Shown: positions 1-10,342 of the stretch, in pieces
Layout of the letters: each line of letters begins with the position of its first letter
Numbering within the stretch: the stretch's first letter is position 1
DNA from: Saturnia japonica
Lineage: Eukaryota > Arthropoda > Insecta > Lepidoptera > Saturniidae
Direction: 5' to 3'
Assembly (NCBI GenBank): GCA_033032175.1
Contig: CM065309.1
Location: 15,004,001-15,068,000 of the forward strand
DNA length: 64,000 nt
Made by a program: the position numbers and the translations under genes
The notes under the pieces: model-generated
Database searches by the model: none
What the model saw: the letters and a program-made list of their open reading frames with translations, nothing else
What the model was told of the DNA's origin: nothing

Positions 1-194
1 TAGGTGCATATCAAACATTAGGCAATTGTTGCCTGTAGCGCCAGAGCACAGTCCAGTTGGAAGGCCGCCAACACTCACTGTTTGTTTATAACATTAAAAT
101 GTTTAATGTCACCCAAGTTCTTGCAACTTACAAACTATATTTTTTGTCATTATGTAAAAATGTGTTTTATATTTAAAGCTACATTTATAAGCAT

Positions 195-475
195 GCGGGC
201 CGCTTGATGGTAAGCGGTTACCGCAGCCTATGAACGCTTTTAATACCATAGGTAGCACTATCGCGTTGCCAACCTTGAACTCCCTACCTCGAGGAGCTCT
301 AGAACCCCTACTCACCGCAGGAACACAACACAAGGTTATTTAGCCGCGATCTTCTGTAGGGTGGAGGTATTTTGACAGTCGGGCTGCCCTAAGAGAGAAA
401 TACCCAACGGAATATCTCTGTGCTCTACCTCTCTTAGAACCACCCCCCTCTTCTCCAAGGGGCTCTGGAAACCCC
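195..475 (+). repeat. GC-rich lepidopteran interspersed repeat (GCCCGCCTGATGG family), copy A
   Basis: The block opens with a 'gatggtaagcgg' core and continues through 'gcgttgccaacctt', 'aggaacacaacac' and 'gatcttctgtagggtgg' motifs. The same motifs recur in the same order at 54705-55110 and in reverse at 13686-13865, so this is an interspersed repeat. The 'gcctgatggtaagc' core is very common in moth and butterfly genomes. Class is not determinable here. Apparent reading frames across it are incidental. Confidence 0.75.
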
Positions 476-512
476 AATCACCGTTAAGCTTACTCACCGT
501 TCCACTATTAAC

Positions 513-774
513 ATAACATACCATCACGCCTGTATTCCCCGAAGGATTTGGCAGAGGTGTACTAATTGTACACCCACAATTCGCCGAGTATGTTTTTAGG
601 TCCCATGTAATAGGGGGCGAGCCTATTGCCATTAATCGGGCACGAAACCAAACTCCGAGCTGCTACTGGGAATTTCATAGGAAAAACTCAATAACACTTT
701 GCTCGACCTGGGATTCGGACTCAGGACCTCGCTCATAGCAGTCGCGCTAACCACCACTAGGCTAACGAGGCAGT
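513..774 (-). repeat. tRNA-derived SINE, copy 1
   Basis: On the minus strand the element begins with a tRNA-like head at about 700-773. The head has an A box (tagcctagtgg) and a B-box-like segment (gagtccgaatcc, a diverged ggttcgaatcc). A body of about 190 bp follows, containing 'cccagtagcagctcggag' and 'ggctcgcccccta'. Three other copies lie at 1840, 7899 and 28070. It is not a functional tRNA: the head runs straight into the body, and the B box here carries substitutions relative to copies 2 and 3. Confidence 0.85.
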
Positions 775-1839
775 ACCTTTAATATGGATTTCCTTTTCAG
801 GCAGCGTCTAATCACTATTTTCTTAACTGTATCAAAATAAGAGCAACTAATAGTAGTTATTTGAAGAATTAAATCAAACCAGAAATAATAATATAAAGGT
901 AAAGAAAATTTCACCGTTGATTTTCAAAATTGTGACATTAAAACTAAGATTAATGTTAAGATTTTTTTCATCTCTGTTATCATTAAGACTATGTCATACT
1001 TTCTCTATGCAGAAAACTAGACAACATCTGCTCGTGATGAACTGAATATTTTCCAATGAAGCTACTACCACTTGAAAACGTGCCAGCTTATTTTAAGTGG
1101 CAACGTCTGTTCAAGATTCGGGTCTAATGCGCTCGGCCGTAATATTTTATGACTCATATTGAAATCAACTACCGCCCTTCATGTTTCTTATTGTTTACAG
1201 TAAACGAGGTTAGCAATGTTATGAGGATGAACGTATACATCGACAATACTGTTTTACTGTAAGCAAAAGTTCTAAATAAGCCCATGTACCTACGGTTTTA
1301 ACGATATGTGACTCATTTTAGTATGTGTCCCGGTGATGGACAATGAGGCCTCTTCAAAATGGAAGGCACAAGTTTAATCATCACACCATCACGCCAGCCC
1401 AAGACGTATTGCCGATTTCAAACGCCGAGAAATCAACAAATCTATGTTTTACTACATACAGAACATATCTCAAGGATTCAGATTTCCTCTCGATGATTTC
1501 CGTCAACTTCAGCCGACAGTGTTATTATTTTAAATTAGTAAATGTACGCGAGTTTCAATAAAATCGTTAGTATATGCCGGGGTTCGAACGTACACTCCGA
1601 ACGAACGAACGGGGAACGAACTGATATTCCGCCGGCCTAAACCATTGTGAAAGTTTATCTCACGCCACGTAAAAATACCTCAGTAATATAATTATAATTA
1701 AACTGCAAATGATATGTATGTCTTGGTAACAAAATAAAAATATGACTCAGCAGTAATTAAGCTTACTCAATAGTGAAGAAAAAATTGTGTCACATGATGT
1801 ATGTTTATGCACAACTTCCGTATAAATCAATAGACATTA
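775..1839. other. No recognisable gene; weak tRNA-like relic
   Basis: AT-rich sequence with no ORF of convincing length. At 1573-1660 the minus strand has a perfect B box (gttcgaacc) with a degenerate A-box-like 'taggccggcgg' upstream, which suggests an old SINE of a different family. The 72-codon frame at 1343-1561 has no recognisable motif and is treated as chance. Confidence 0.4.
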
Positions 1840-2092
1840 AAACATACCAACACGCCTGTATTCTCCGAAGGGGGTTAGGCAGACGTGTACTAATTGTACA
1901 CCCACAATTCGCCGAGTATGTTTTTAGGTCCCATGTAATAGGGGGCGAGCCTATTGCCATTAATCGGGCACGAAACCAAACTCCGAGCTGCTACTGGGAA
2001 TTTCATAGGAAAAACCCAATAACACTTTGTTCGACCTGGGATTCGAACCCAGGACCTCGCTCATAGCAGTCGCGCTAACGACCACTAGGCCA
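1840..2092 (-). repeat. tRNA-derived SINE, copy 2
   Basis: Nearly the same as copy 1 over the body, with a clean B box (ggttcgaatcc) at about 2040-2050 on the minus strand. The A-box side is 'ggcctagtggtcgttagcgcg'-like. The tRNA head is truncated at its very start, where 'ggccaataaatc' replaces the 'gctaacgaggca' seen in copies 1 and 3. Confidence 0.85.
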
Positions 2093-2366
2093 ATAAATCA
2101 ATAGAGCCACGTCTAATTATTACAATACGTATGTATATAATATAAAGCATTATAATTTCCTGTTTACACCGTACTCGGTAATATCTGATGTTGACAAACT
2201 GAATATTTCTCATTAAGAGTACCTACTCATCACTTCCATCTTTGTAATCGTGTCTGCTAATTATAAGCGACAGCGCTTGTTCAAGATTATTATCTTATAT
2301 ACGATTACGTCGTATACTCATTATATTATACTAGCAACCTTCGCGTGATATCTTTCATTGGTTCTA

Positions 2367-2717
2367 TGAGAAGTGTGCGAATAGCACTGGAATAGTAATA
2401 GAAAATTTGAATAATTCCTATATTTTTTAATATTCAATTTAAGTTTTAAATGTTCGATTCCAGTATCAAATACCTAATCGATTTCAATTTCGTATATATG
2501 TAAAAAATTAATAACTCATGATTTGTTTAAAATTTTAATCGAATAGTTCAAAAATTACAAATTAATCGAATAACTTAAGAATAATTCGATCAAAAATGTT
2601 CGATTCGGGCTGAATTATTTGCACATCCCTGTAGCCTATATCCCTAAAGTAATTCGATCAAAAATGTTCGATTCGGGCTGAATTATTTGCACATCCCTGT
2701 AGCCTATATCCCTAAAG
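2367..2717. mobile_element. hAT-like MITE end with a perfect 68-bp tandem duplication
   Basis: The right end reads '...ttatttgcacatccctg', which in reverse is 'cagggatgtgcaaataa', a typical hAT-type terminus. A degenerate counterpart, 'agaagtgtgcgaatag', is near 2370. The terminal segment is duplicated exactly: 2582-2649 and 2650-2717 are identical 68-bp units. The left boundary and an 8-bp target duplication could not be fixed, so the element assignment is tentative. The tandem duplication itself is seen directly. Confidence 0.45.
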
Positions 2718-3382
2718 GATAATTAATGTAGCTTCCTCTAATGAAGTGAAAGGTTTTTTTTAGAATTGGATTAGTAGTTCCAGAAATTAGTATATAGTAT
2801 AGTATACATAATATCAAGATAACTCATAGTGATTAATTTTATTCATTCTATTTTACATTCTTCTCTAAATTAAGCTTAGTATTTAAACTCTTTTCCTTTA
2901 ACTTGGGTTCTAAGTATCTTCCGATACTTTCCTGAATAATTTTTACCGTACACAGGCATATGTGATCGAGTAACATAAATCATAATTATTTAGCATTCTT
3001 CAGTTACATTTACGGTTTCACTTTCGCGACACTTACTCTCGCTATTGGATAGTCTGCTATGCATGAATGCGTATAATACGCGTATGTTTTATTCATAATA
3101 TTTTGCGTTATTGCTTGGTACACAACAACTGTCAAAGAACAGTTTTCTATTTGTAAGCTTCATTATAACGGCTCACGTAAATATTGGTTACCGTTTATGA
3201 ATTCTGCCAACTACCTTCTATTTTATTGTGAAAAAAGTCAACAAGTTAGAAGGTTGATTAATTAAGCATTTATTCGCATTTCTTATTCATCGTTGTCATT
3301 GTAGCATTCGGAATAACCATTCCGACCGTCACTGTCACTCGTCCAGCGTTCTGACCACAGACCTAACATTACGCTACGCTAA
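2718..3382. other. No gene seen upstream of the Harbinger element
   Basis: AT-rich unique-looking sequence without a supported ORF or repeat. It ends in the TAA trinucleotide (3380-3382) that abuts the Harbinger left terminus. Confidence 0.5.
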
Positions 3383-3415
3383 CGCCCGGTTTCTGAAAGG
3401 TTGATCAACACAAAA
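3383..3415 (+). repeat. Harbinger left terminal inverted repeat
   Basis: Pairs with the reverse complement of 6928-6960 over at least 26 positions, with one mismatch near the tip (cgcccgg against cacccgg). Confidence 0.9.
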
Positions 3416-3692
3416 ATTAACTAATCAACTGTCAAATCTCTTGTTAAGTGTATATTGAGTTGCTAAAAGCATGGTTAACTACTTTAATTTGATCAACAGT
3501 TCAGTTGACAGATATGTCAAAATTTAGACTAAAATCGCTTGTCAAACGCCATTTTGAGTTTCTCGAAAGCTAGTTAAGTCATGATCATAGATTAATGTAC
3601 TGTCAAACGCTTTGTCAAGTAATCAGTGCTCCTTGACGAGTTAACTATTGATTTAAGTTGATTTAAAACTAAAATTTTGTTATAAAACAGTC

Positions 3693-4733
3693 ATGTCTCT
3701 CACGGATGCCAGCTTGAGCATTTCTAGCAGTGAAGATGAAGTTGAAAGGCCGCGATCGCGAATTTTTAAAACGAGAATGTATCCATTTGATATGTATAAC
3801 GACGAAGAGTTTAAAAATCGGTACCGGATGACGAAGGTTGTATTAATGTCGTTGGTGAACTTATTGGAGCCAAAAATAAAACCTTTTACTGCGAGAAACA
3901 AATCTATTAGTGCCTTAGAACAAGTGTTGTTAACAATTAGTTACTTTGCAACAGGAGCATTCCAGATAACTGTTGCTGACCATGTAAGGGTCCATAATAC
4001 TACAGCTTGTAGAATAATAAAAAAAATCTCTGCACTCATCGCAGGACTCAGGCCTCTGTTTATATCAATGTCCAGTACAGAACAAGGTCAATGTAGGGTA
4101 AAAAGTGAATTTTACAATATATGTTCATTTCCAAATGTCATAGTAGTTGACTGTACGCATGTAAAAATACAGTCACCTGGTGGTTCACGAGCTGAACTAT
4201 ACAGAAACAGGAAAGGATATTTTTCTTTAAATGTGCAAGTCATAGCAGATGCAAATTTGAAAATATTAGACGTGATCTGTAGATGGCCTGGGTCTGCACA
4301 TGACTCTACAATCTTTAATGATTCCCACATTCGTGCTGATTTTGAAAGTGGAGTATATGGAAGTGACTACCTACTAGGAGATAGTGGTTATCCTTGCCGG
4401 TCTTATTTATTGACTCCTATTTTACGCCCCACAACACCAGGCGAGGAAGCCTATAATCAAGCTCATATAAGAACAAGAAATACTGTGGAGAGATGCTTTG
4501 GTGTTTTGAAGAGACGTTTTCCTTGTTTGTCCATGGGCCTTCGGGTTAAGATTCAGACTACAATGAATACTATAGTAGCCTGTTGTATACTGCACAATTT
4601 GGCATTAAACCATAATGACCACATTGATGTTTCTGATATGGACTTAAATCTTCCAGAAGATACTGGTGCAACTTTATCGAACAATGAAAACACTTCTGTG
4701 CGGTCATCTCTGCTATTAACTCATTTCAATTGA
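3693..4733 (+). CDS. Harbinger (HARBI1-like) DDE transposase
   Basis: This is the endonuclease of a PIF/Harbinger transposon. In known members it acts in the nucleus with a Myb-like partner to bind the termini and cut and paste the element. The single exon encodes 346 residues, the usual length for the family (about 340-450). It has an acidic N-terminus (SSSEDEVE, 11-18) and a helix-turn-helix-like region around 70-115. The DDE nuclease domain (DDE_Tnp_4 type) shows D153 in VVDCTHVKI, the family motif PGSAHDS at 199-205, D230 in LLGDSGYP, and E266 in TVERCFGVLKRRF. All three catalytic acids are present and no stop interrupts the frame. The ATG at 3693 is the first in frame and begins an acidic leader. 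An AATAAA overlaps the region just after the stop (4738-4743). The partner gene converges from the other strand, 150 bp away. Confidence 0.95.
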   Translation: MSLTDASLSISSSEDEVERPRSRIFKTRMYPFDMYNDEEFKNRYRMTKVVLMSLVNLLEPKIKPFTARNKSISALEQVLLTISYFATGAFQITVADHVRVHNTTACRIIKKISALIAGLRPLFISMSSTEQGQCRVKSEFYNICSFPNVIVVDCTHVKIQSPGGSRAELYRNRKGYFSLNVQVIADANLKILDVICRWPGSAHDSTIFNDSHIRADFESGVYGSDYLLGDSGYPCRSYLLTPILRPTTPGEEAYNQAHIRTRNTVERCFGVLKRRFPCLSMGLRVKIQTTMNTIVACCILHNLALNHNDHIDVSDMDLNLPEDTGATLSNNENTSVRSSLLLTHFN

Positions 4734-4883
4734 TAATAATAAATTATCTCATTTATCAGAAAATCAGTGAATAACTTTGAAAGCCTCTATCTTTCATAGT
4801 AATAAAGGTAGCTCTAGTTATGATATTTATTAAAATAAGTTTTTATTATTACCAAAATTAAAATTAAACATCACAGTTATGTC

Positions 4884-6613
4884 TTAATTTTTATTTATTA
4901 TGTTTTCATATTTTTTTTGTTTAATTTTTATTTCTAAATCTAATAATTCTTGTTTTTTTAAAGCTATCCTATATTCTATTAATTTTGTTTTACTTTCTAA
5001 CATAGCACTTTGTAATTTTTTTTGGTAATATTTTTTTTTAAATAAAACATTGTTTTTATTTTGTACTCTTGTTTCTCTTTTTTGTACAATTTTCTGTTTC
5101 CGATTTCTGTGGACATTGTGCACAGGTGGATTACTGCCACTAGTAGGTGGTAATTCTGTTTCAATTTTCTCTTTTGGCAAATCTTGACATATAACCACAT
5201 CATCTGAAAATAATGAAATGTATATGAATAAGAAAATTACCAACAATAATTAGGTAGATAATAAATAAATAGTTAATGCATATAACATAATTACCAATGC
5301 TGTAATAATCTGATGCACTGTCACAGTTATTTGCGAGAGGTTTAATTTGGTCACCCATTATACTTAACATATGAGCACCAACATCGCTAAGCACTGGCTT
5401 ATATATTCCACCACCGGTTGCTCTGATACCTTTCTGAAAATATTAAAAATGATTTATTTACTTAATTTTTCTATTACTTTAGAAGAATATCAATATCGAT
5501 ACTTCATTCATTTGAAATTTATATAAATGATAGATACAAACCTTATCAGCAATTTCATCTTTTTTAAATTGTTTGATTTGAAATTTTAATTGCTCTTCTT
5601 CTCCGTTAGACTGCAACAAAAATTGTTAATAAATATTACAATAATTGAGCTCTATGGATATTCACTAGATACACATATTTATATGAAAATATAAATATGC
5701 ATGTAGGATAAGTATACATACATCACCAATTAAAGTAATGGTCTGTGATGGGCCTGCTTCACACTCTATAATGTTATAATTTTTTTTATATTTCATGTGT
5801 TTTTTTACCTTAAACAGAATAAAAATATTTAATAATAATTAACTATGTACAATTTTTGTTTTATATACAATAACTTTAGCTAAAATATAAAAACTAATCA
5901 ATCAAAAATATTACAAAGTCACAAAGGTTGTTTCTGTGTTGAATCTATATCTATTTAACAAAGCTCAAAAGATTTTTTTTGTTTGTTCTCTCAAACTATA
6001 TTTATTATATTTATAATTTGAATCCTATAGCCTTTTTATTAAGTAAGGTCATAGACTATCCAAAACCATGCTACAACCTTTAGAAGCGGAGCAGTGACCA
6101 TAAACATCAAAAAATCTGGAAATCTGTAGGCAAGTGTTATCATATCTGTGAAATCGGCATGTACAAATCAAATTTAACATGGATACATCCATGAAGCACT
6201 GCTAATCAGGGATAAGGGACAAATTTAAAAGTTCATATTTACGTTTTCATTTGTTAAATTTTGTCTTGTGCTCCTTTTTAAATTTAAATACGCTGTATTT
6301 AACTGTTTCATTGTTCTTGGCACTTCAGCGGTACTATTAAATTCTAACGCAATGGCCTCCCAAGTTTCGTTTTTTTTTAATGTAGAAACTGCATTAGTGC
6401 ACTTATTTTCTATAACATCTTTGTACCTGCAAACAAAGTCTATTGTAATATAAACGCACAACATACTGTACCTACATAAACAAAACAAATATTTTCAATT
6501 ATCAAGCCGTCAAACCTTTGTACAGTTATTCCATATGTAGGAACTTACCTTTGAATTAGTTCCAAAAGCTTACACTTTTCTCTTTCGGTGAAATTTTTCC
6601 CCCGTGAACTTAT
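4884..6613 (-). CDS. Harbinger Myb/SANT-like partner protein, six exons
   Basis: This is the DNA-binding accessory protein of the Harbinger element; in studied systems it carries the transposase to the nucleus and termini. I assembled it from the sequence as six minus-strand exons: 6613-6549, 6426-6243, 5808-5722, 5610-5542, 5433-5295 and 5203-4884. Every intron begins GT and ends AG, all phases agree, and the total of 864 nt reads as 287 residues plus a stop. Exons 1 and 2 encode a Myb_DNA-bind_5-type (zeste-like) domain, with FTEREKCKLLELI joining RYKDVIENK and then KNETWEAIALEFN. A Lys/Gln/Glu-rich segment that probably forms a coiled coil ends the protein. Oddity: exon 1 has no ATG. The frame is open from 6670 (TAG at 6671-6673), and the codon just before SSRGKNF is ATA (6611-6613). 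The start is therefore lost by mutation, non-AUG, or in an unseen upstream exon. Confidence 0.82.
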
Positions 6614-6927
6614 AATTTTTGTAGTCAAATCACAATAATATAAACAAAGAATAGTATGTATGCAATACTCCTAGCGTGTAATATAAGCGGTAATCGTACT
6701 CGTCTGGACGCACAACTCATAAACAGCTATTCGTTTAACAACATTTGACAGTTACGAATGAGCTATTGAATGTTAAGTTGAACGATATCCGCAATGTGAC
6801 CATAATAAAAAATAATATCAATGTCAAATTAAAATGATCATAGATTAGTAAATTTAACACTAATCAACGTTTCAGAAACTCGAACTAATTTGACAACGAT
6901 GTTAAGTTGACAGCTGTGTCAGTTGAA

Positions 6928-6960
6928 CGATAGTTTGATCAACCTTTCAGAAACCGGGTG
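6928..6960 (-). repeat. Harbinger right terminal inverted repeat
   Basis: Reverse complement of the left terminus. The adjacent external trinucleotide is TAC (6961-6963), against TAA on the left. Confidence 0.9.
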
Positions 6961-7898
6961 TACATCTATGGTTCTGACCGTGAGAAAATGAGTGCTGAGC
7001 GGCTAGATGTTGCTCTCCGCTCTCCCACCATCGCGAACGTCAATTCTATGGGTATTATATTTACTACGTATACACTACAGTTATTAAAAAAATGAATACC
7101 TATAACTGGACATATCTTTTTGGTAACCTTGATTCTACCACCTAATTACGTATTTTCTATTAAAAAAAAACGATAACAGAAATTGCTAAATATCAGCTTC
7201 AAATTTTCTAATTCATATTATGTACTTACTAGCCATAATATACCAAACAATCTGAGTTTTCCATTTTGAAGTCGATATTTAACCATTTACTTAAATGCTA
7301 TAACTTTGGTTTAGCTAGATTTACATTTGAAAATTTATATTTGTTATGTTTAGAATTTAGTCAATTAATAATAATATGTATGGGGAATTCTGCATGGAGA
7401 CAGTCCTTTAGTACCGATTCGGAGCTTAATACCTATGCCCTAGTAATATAACTATTTTGTAGTTTGTAATAATTTAGTCATGTTTTTATGCAAAAAACTA
7501 TTGTGAGGCTTGGTTTGAGCGCAGTCATTCAATTAATTCCTGAATTTAAACTACGACTAAAGTGTCATTACTATAAATATACTGCTCCGTCGGTCATTTG
7601 TACACTATTGCGAATGCCAATATAGCAATGGTAAAAATCTGAAATATTGTATAGTTGGTTCCCAATATCTTCCGTAACAATGGCAACACTACGGTCACTC
7701 CCGGTGGAAACAAAGTTTGATTCAGTTTAGACACTATATTCCGTTTGTGGTAATACATATTATAGTAACAAATCCAATTATTATAGGTACTTTCTCTGTA
7801 GTGAAGTCCCACCGTGCGGAAACAACTTCTATTTACTGTTTGATGTGGCAGATTTATTATGCTGACTATAAATCTCAGGACCTCGTGAATTGTAGTTA
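6961..7898. other. No gene seen
   Basis: AT-rich sequence without recognisable coding or repeat structure. Open frames of 61-72 codons have no motif. The long minus-strand frame crossing 7594-8061 mostly reads through the SINE at 7899 and is not a gene. Confidence 0.5.
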
Positions 7899-8156
7899 TA
7901 ACATACAAACACGCCTGTATTCCGCGAAGGGTTAGGCAGATGTGTACTAATGTACACCGACAGTTCGCCGAGTATGTTTTTAGGTTCCATGTAATAGGGG
8001 GCGAGCCTATTGCCATAATCGAGCACGAAACCAAACTCCGAGCTGCTACTGGGAATTTCATAGGAAAAACCCAATAACACTTTGTTCGACCTGGGATTCG
8101 AACCCAGGACCTCGCTCATAGCAGTCGCGCTTACGAGCACTAGGCTAACGAGGCAG
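7899..8156 (-). repeat. tRNA-derived SINE, copy 3
   Basis: Full-length copy with an intact tRNA-like head at 8085-8155 on the minus strand: A-box region 'tagcctagtgctcg' and B box 'ggttcgaatcc'. The shared body follows. It differs from copies 1 and 2 by scattered substitutions and small deletions. Confidence 0.87.
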
Positions 8157-9330
8157 TTTGAATTGTCGTTATGATATTATGATAGGTCAATATGGTCGAC
8201 AATAAATAACGTATAATCTAAGACTAATTAAAAAGACTTAACACAACTCATATTATACCCATTTATATTTTAAAATAATAAAATTAATTTGAATACATAA
8301 ATAAAAATAATTAATAATCGATATTTACTATTGAAATATAATTATATAAGTATCGATTGCAAAATATAATTATATTAAATGTTTAAACAAAAACAGGCAT
8401 TAAATAAATTCAGTCATATTAATAATGATGTTTAATCTTTATAAAATTAGCACTTTGAATTTATATTCCAATATTTAAAAATGTCTACAGATATGCTGTA
8501 AAGTTCTTATGAAAGAAATAAAAAAAGTGTATTTTTATCTCGCTTTTAAGGGAAATTTAGGATTCCGTAATTGGGTAAACTTTAAATATACGGGAGTAAT
8601 GTTATATTATTAGCTCGAGGACACCTATAGAATAAAAATATTTCACAGTGCAATAAATACATTACGTAATTTTTACGTTTTGACCACAGTATTCGCATAT
8701 CTGTAATGTACGCTTATAAATATGTTGCGATAGGTTTGTCTAAAAATTCATTAAAAAATTTACGGTTCTAAGGTTTATTAGTATTTTTACTTTCTTTTTA
8801 CTAAATATTTGTATGGTATATTTATTTACTCAGTAAATCTACTTATTAACTTATTTTTATCCGTAAGTAATCAACATTAAATAATACAATTAAATACTAA
8901 TATTACAATTTTATTATCTAGTATTAGTACTAGGTATTGTTCGTCAGCACTATCGGTAATGTAAGCCGTGGTCTCATAACCATGACTATAGGACAGTAAT
9001 TGTAATCGAAAGTATGTCTTTTGTCACATTTCTGGGTTCTAGAGAAATAATTACACTATACACAATAGAAAGACCTATTTATTATAAATAATTGTCTCGG
9101 ACCTTTCAAACTGGGGCAAACAAATTTATTAATGTTATAGATAATTACCTAAAAATAAATTAATGGTATTTTCTTGCAAAAACGCCGTGTAAAACTGTAA
9201 GCAAGATTAGAGAGAAAAATATGCTGCAATCTAAACATTGAAAAATGTCTTGATTGTCTGTCCTCTTTCCTGGTTTTATATGTTTCATATATATAATCTT
9301 TATCACACAAATGGAAAAGTTATTACCTAA
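8157..9330. other. AT-rich stretch, no gene
   Basis: Very AT-rich sequence with short A/T homopolymers and no ORF or repeat that I can support. Confidence 0.5.
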
Positions 9331-10060
9331 TCCTACTAATATAATAAATGTGAAAGTGTGTATGTTTGGATGTTTAGATGTTTGGATGTTTGTTACTCAA
9401 TCACGCAAAAACGGCTGAACGGATTTGAATGAAATTTGGTAGACAGATAGTCTATGACTTGGAATAACACATAGGGTACTCTTTATTTCGGTAAAAGTCT
9501 ATAGTTTAACCAGTGTTACGTTACCCTACAAATATAATAAATGGAAAGTTTGTATGTTTATTACTCAACCACGCGAAAACGGCTGAACGGATTTGAATGA
9601 AATTTGGTAGACAGATAGTCTATGACTTGGAATAACACATAGGGTACTCTTTATTTCGGTAAAAGTCTATAGTTTAACCAGTGTTACGTTACCCTACAAA
9701 TATAATAAATGGAAAGTTTGTATGTTTATTACTCAACCACGCGAAAACGGCTGAACGGATTTGAATTAAATTTAGCACACAGATATTCTATAACCTGAAA
9801 TAACACATAGGGTACTCTTTATCCCGGTAAAAGTAATAGTTTAACTAGTGTTATCCTACAAATATAATAAATGGAAAGTTTGTATGTTTATTACTCAACC
9901 ACGCGAAAACGGCTGAACGGATTTGAATTAAATTTAGCACACAGATATTCTATAACCTGAAATAACACATAGGGTACTCTTTATCCCGGTAAAAGTAATA
10001 GTTTAACCAGTGTTATCCTACAAATATAATAAATGTAAAGTTTGTATGTTTGTTGTTTGT
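9331..10060 (+). repeat. Tandem array of about 165-bp units, 4.3 copies
   Basis: Units fall in pairs. The first two share 'ggtagacagatagtctatgac' and 'tatttcggtaaaagtctat'. The third and fourth share 'agcacacagatattctataac' and 'tatcccggtaaaagtaat'. The fifth unit breaks off after about 45 bp. Confidence 0.85.
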
Positions 10061-10342
10061 ATTGTTGTAAGTTTTATTGGGACGGTTAATGTGTTGGATT
10101 CATATTGGCATATAATGACAATACCACACAAACAGTGATAAACCCATGTATGATTTTCTTTTGCTTTGTTGTGTTCCGAAATCAGCCGGTGCGTATACAG
10201 TAATATAGCGGGGAGATAGGGATCGCGTCCACCATACACATAGTGACAATCCCATCCATGATTTTCTTTTGGTTTGTCGTGTTCCGAGATCTATGTGTGT
10301 ATATCCAATAATATGCAGACGAAGTCGAGGGTACCAGCTAGT
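9331..10342 (+). mobile_element. Helitron-like non-autonomous element with internal tandem arrays
   Basis: It begins TCCTACTAATATAATAAATG, a familiar lepidopteran Helitron-like 5' end, and finishes '...gggtaccagctagt', a CTAGT terminus. Internally the 5' segment is iterated: 9331-9523, 9524-9691, 9692-9853, 9854-10015 and a partial unit from 10016. Each unit contains 'acgcgaaaacggctgaac' or a close variant. A second duplication of about 108 bp period lies at 10143 and 10251 ('atgattttcttttg', 'gttccga'). No Rep/helicase coding is present, so it would depend on an autonomous relative. Confidence 0.7.

Larger units (their letters stand above)
3383..6960 (+). mobile_element. PIF/Harbinger DNA transposon, near-complete, 3578 bp
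   Basis: The left terminus 'cgcccggtttctgaaagg' is matched in reverse at the right end, 'cctttcagaaaccgggtg' (6943-6960). The inverted repeats continue through 'ttgatcaa'. Subterminal motifs also recur inverted or direct at both ends: 'gtcaaa', and 'gatcatagatta' near 3582 and 6837. Flanks are TAA on the left and TAC on the right, one base short of a perfect 3-bp TWA-type target duplication. Inside are two convergent genes typical of the family: a DDE transposase on + and a Myb/SANT-like DNA-binding partner on -. Both reading frames are free of stops, so this is a young or recently active copy. A short Helitron-like fragment (about 6045-6150) lies in intron 2 of the partner gene. Confidence 0.92.

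Noticed and set aside
336..632. 98-codon minus-strand frame
   Set aside because: It runs through the GC-rich repeat and the SINE body. Similar frames recur wherever that SINE occurs (for example 7594-8061), so it is a by-product of the repeats.
4884..5246. 120-codon minus-strand frame starting MLVIFLF as a separate gene
   Set aside because: Its first 15 residues are intron sequence. The true exon starts at 5203 after 'attttcag' and is the last exon of the Harbinger partner.
8085..8156. Possible tRNA genes (A and B boxes)
   Set aside because: The tRNA-like heads at 700, 2040, 8090 and 47760 are all fused to repeat bodies, and the fused families occur several times. They are SINE heads, not tRNA genes.
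9331..10060. CRISPR-like array
   Set aside because: Regular units of about 165 bp in an animal genome, with no short repeat/spacer structure. They are duplicated Helitron-like 5' segments.
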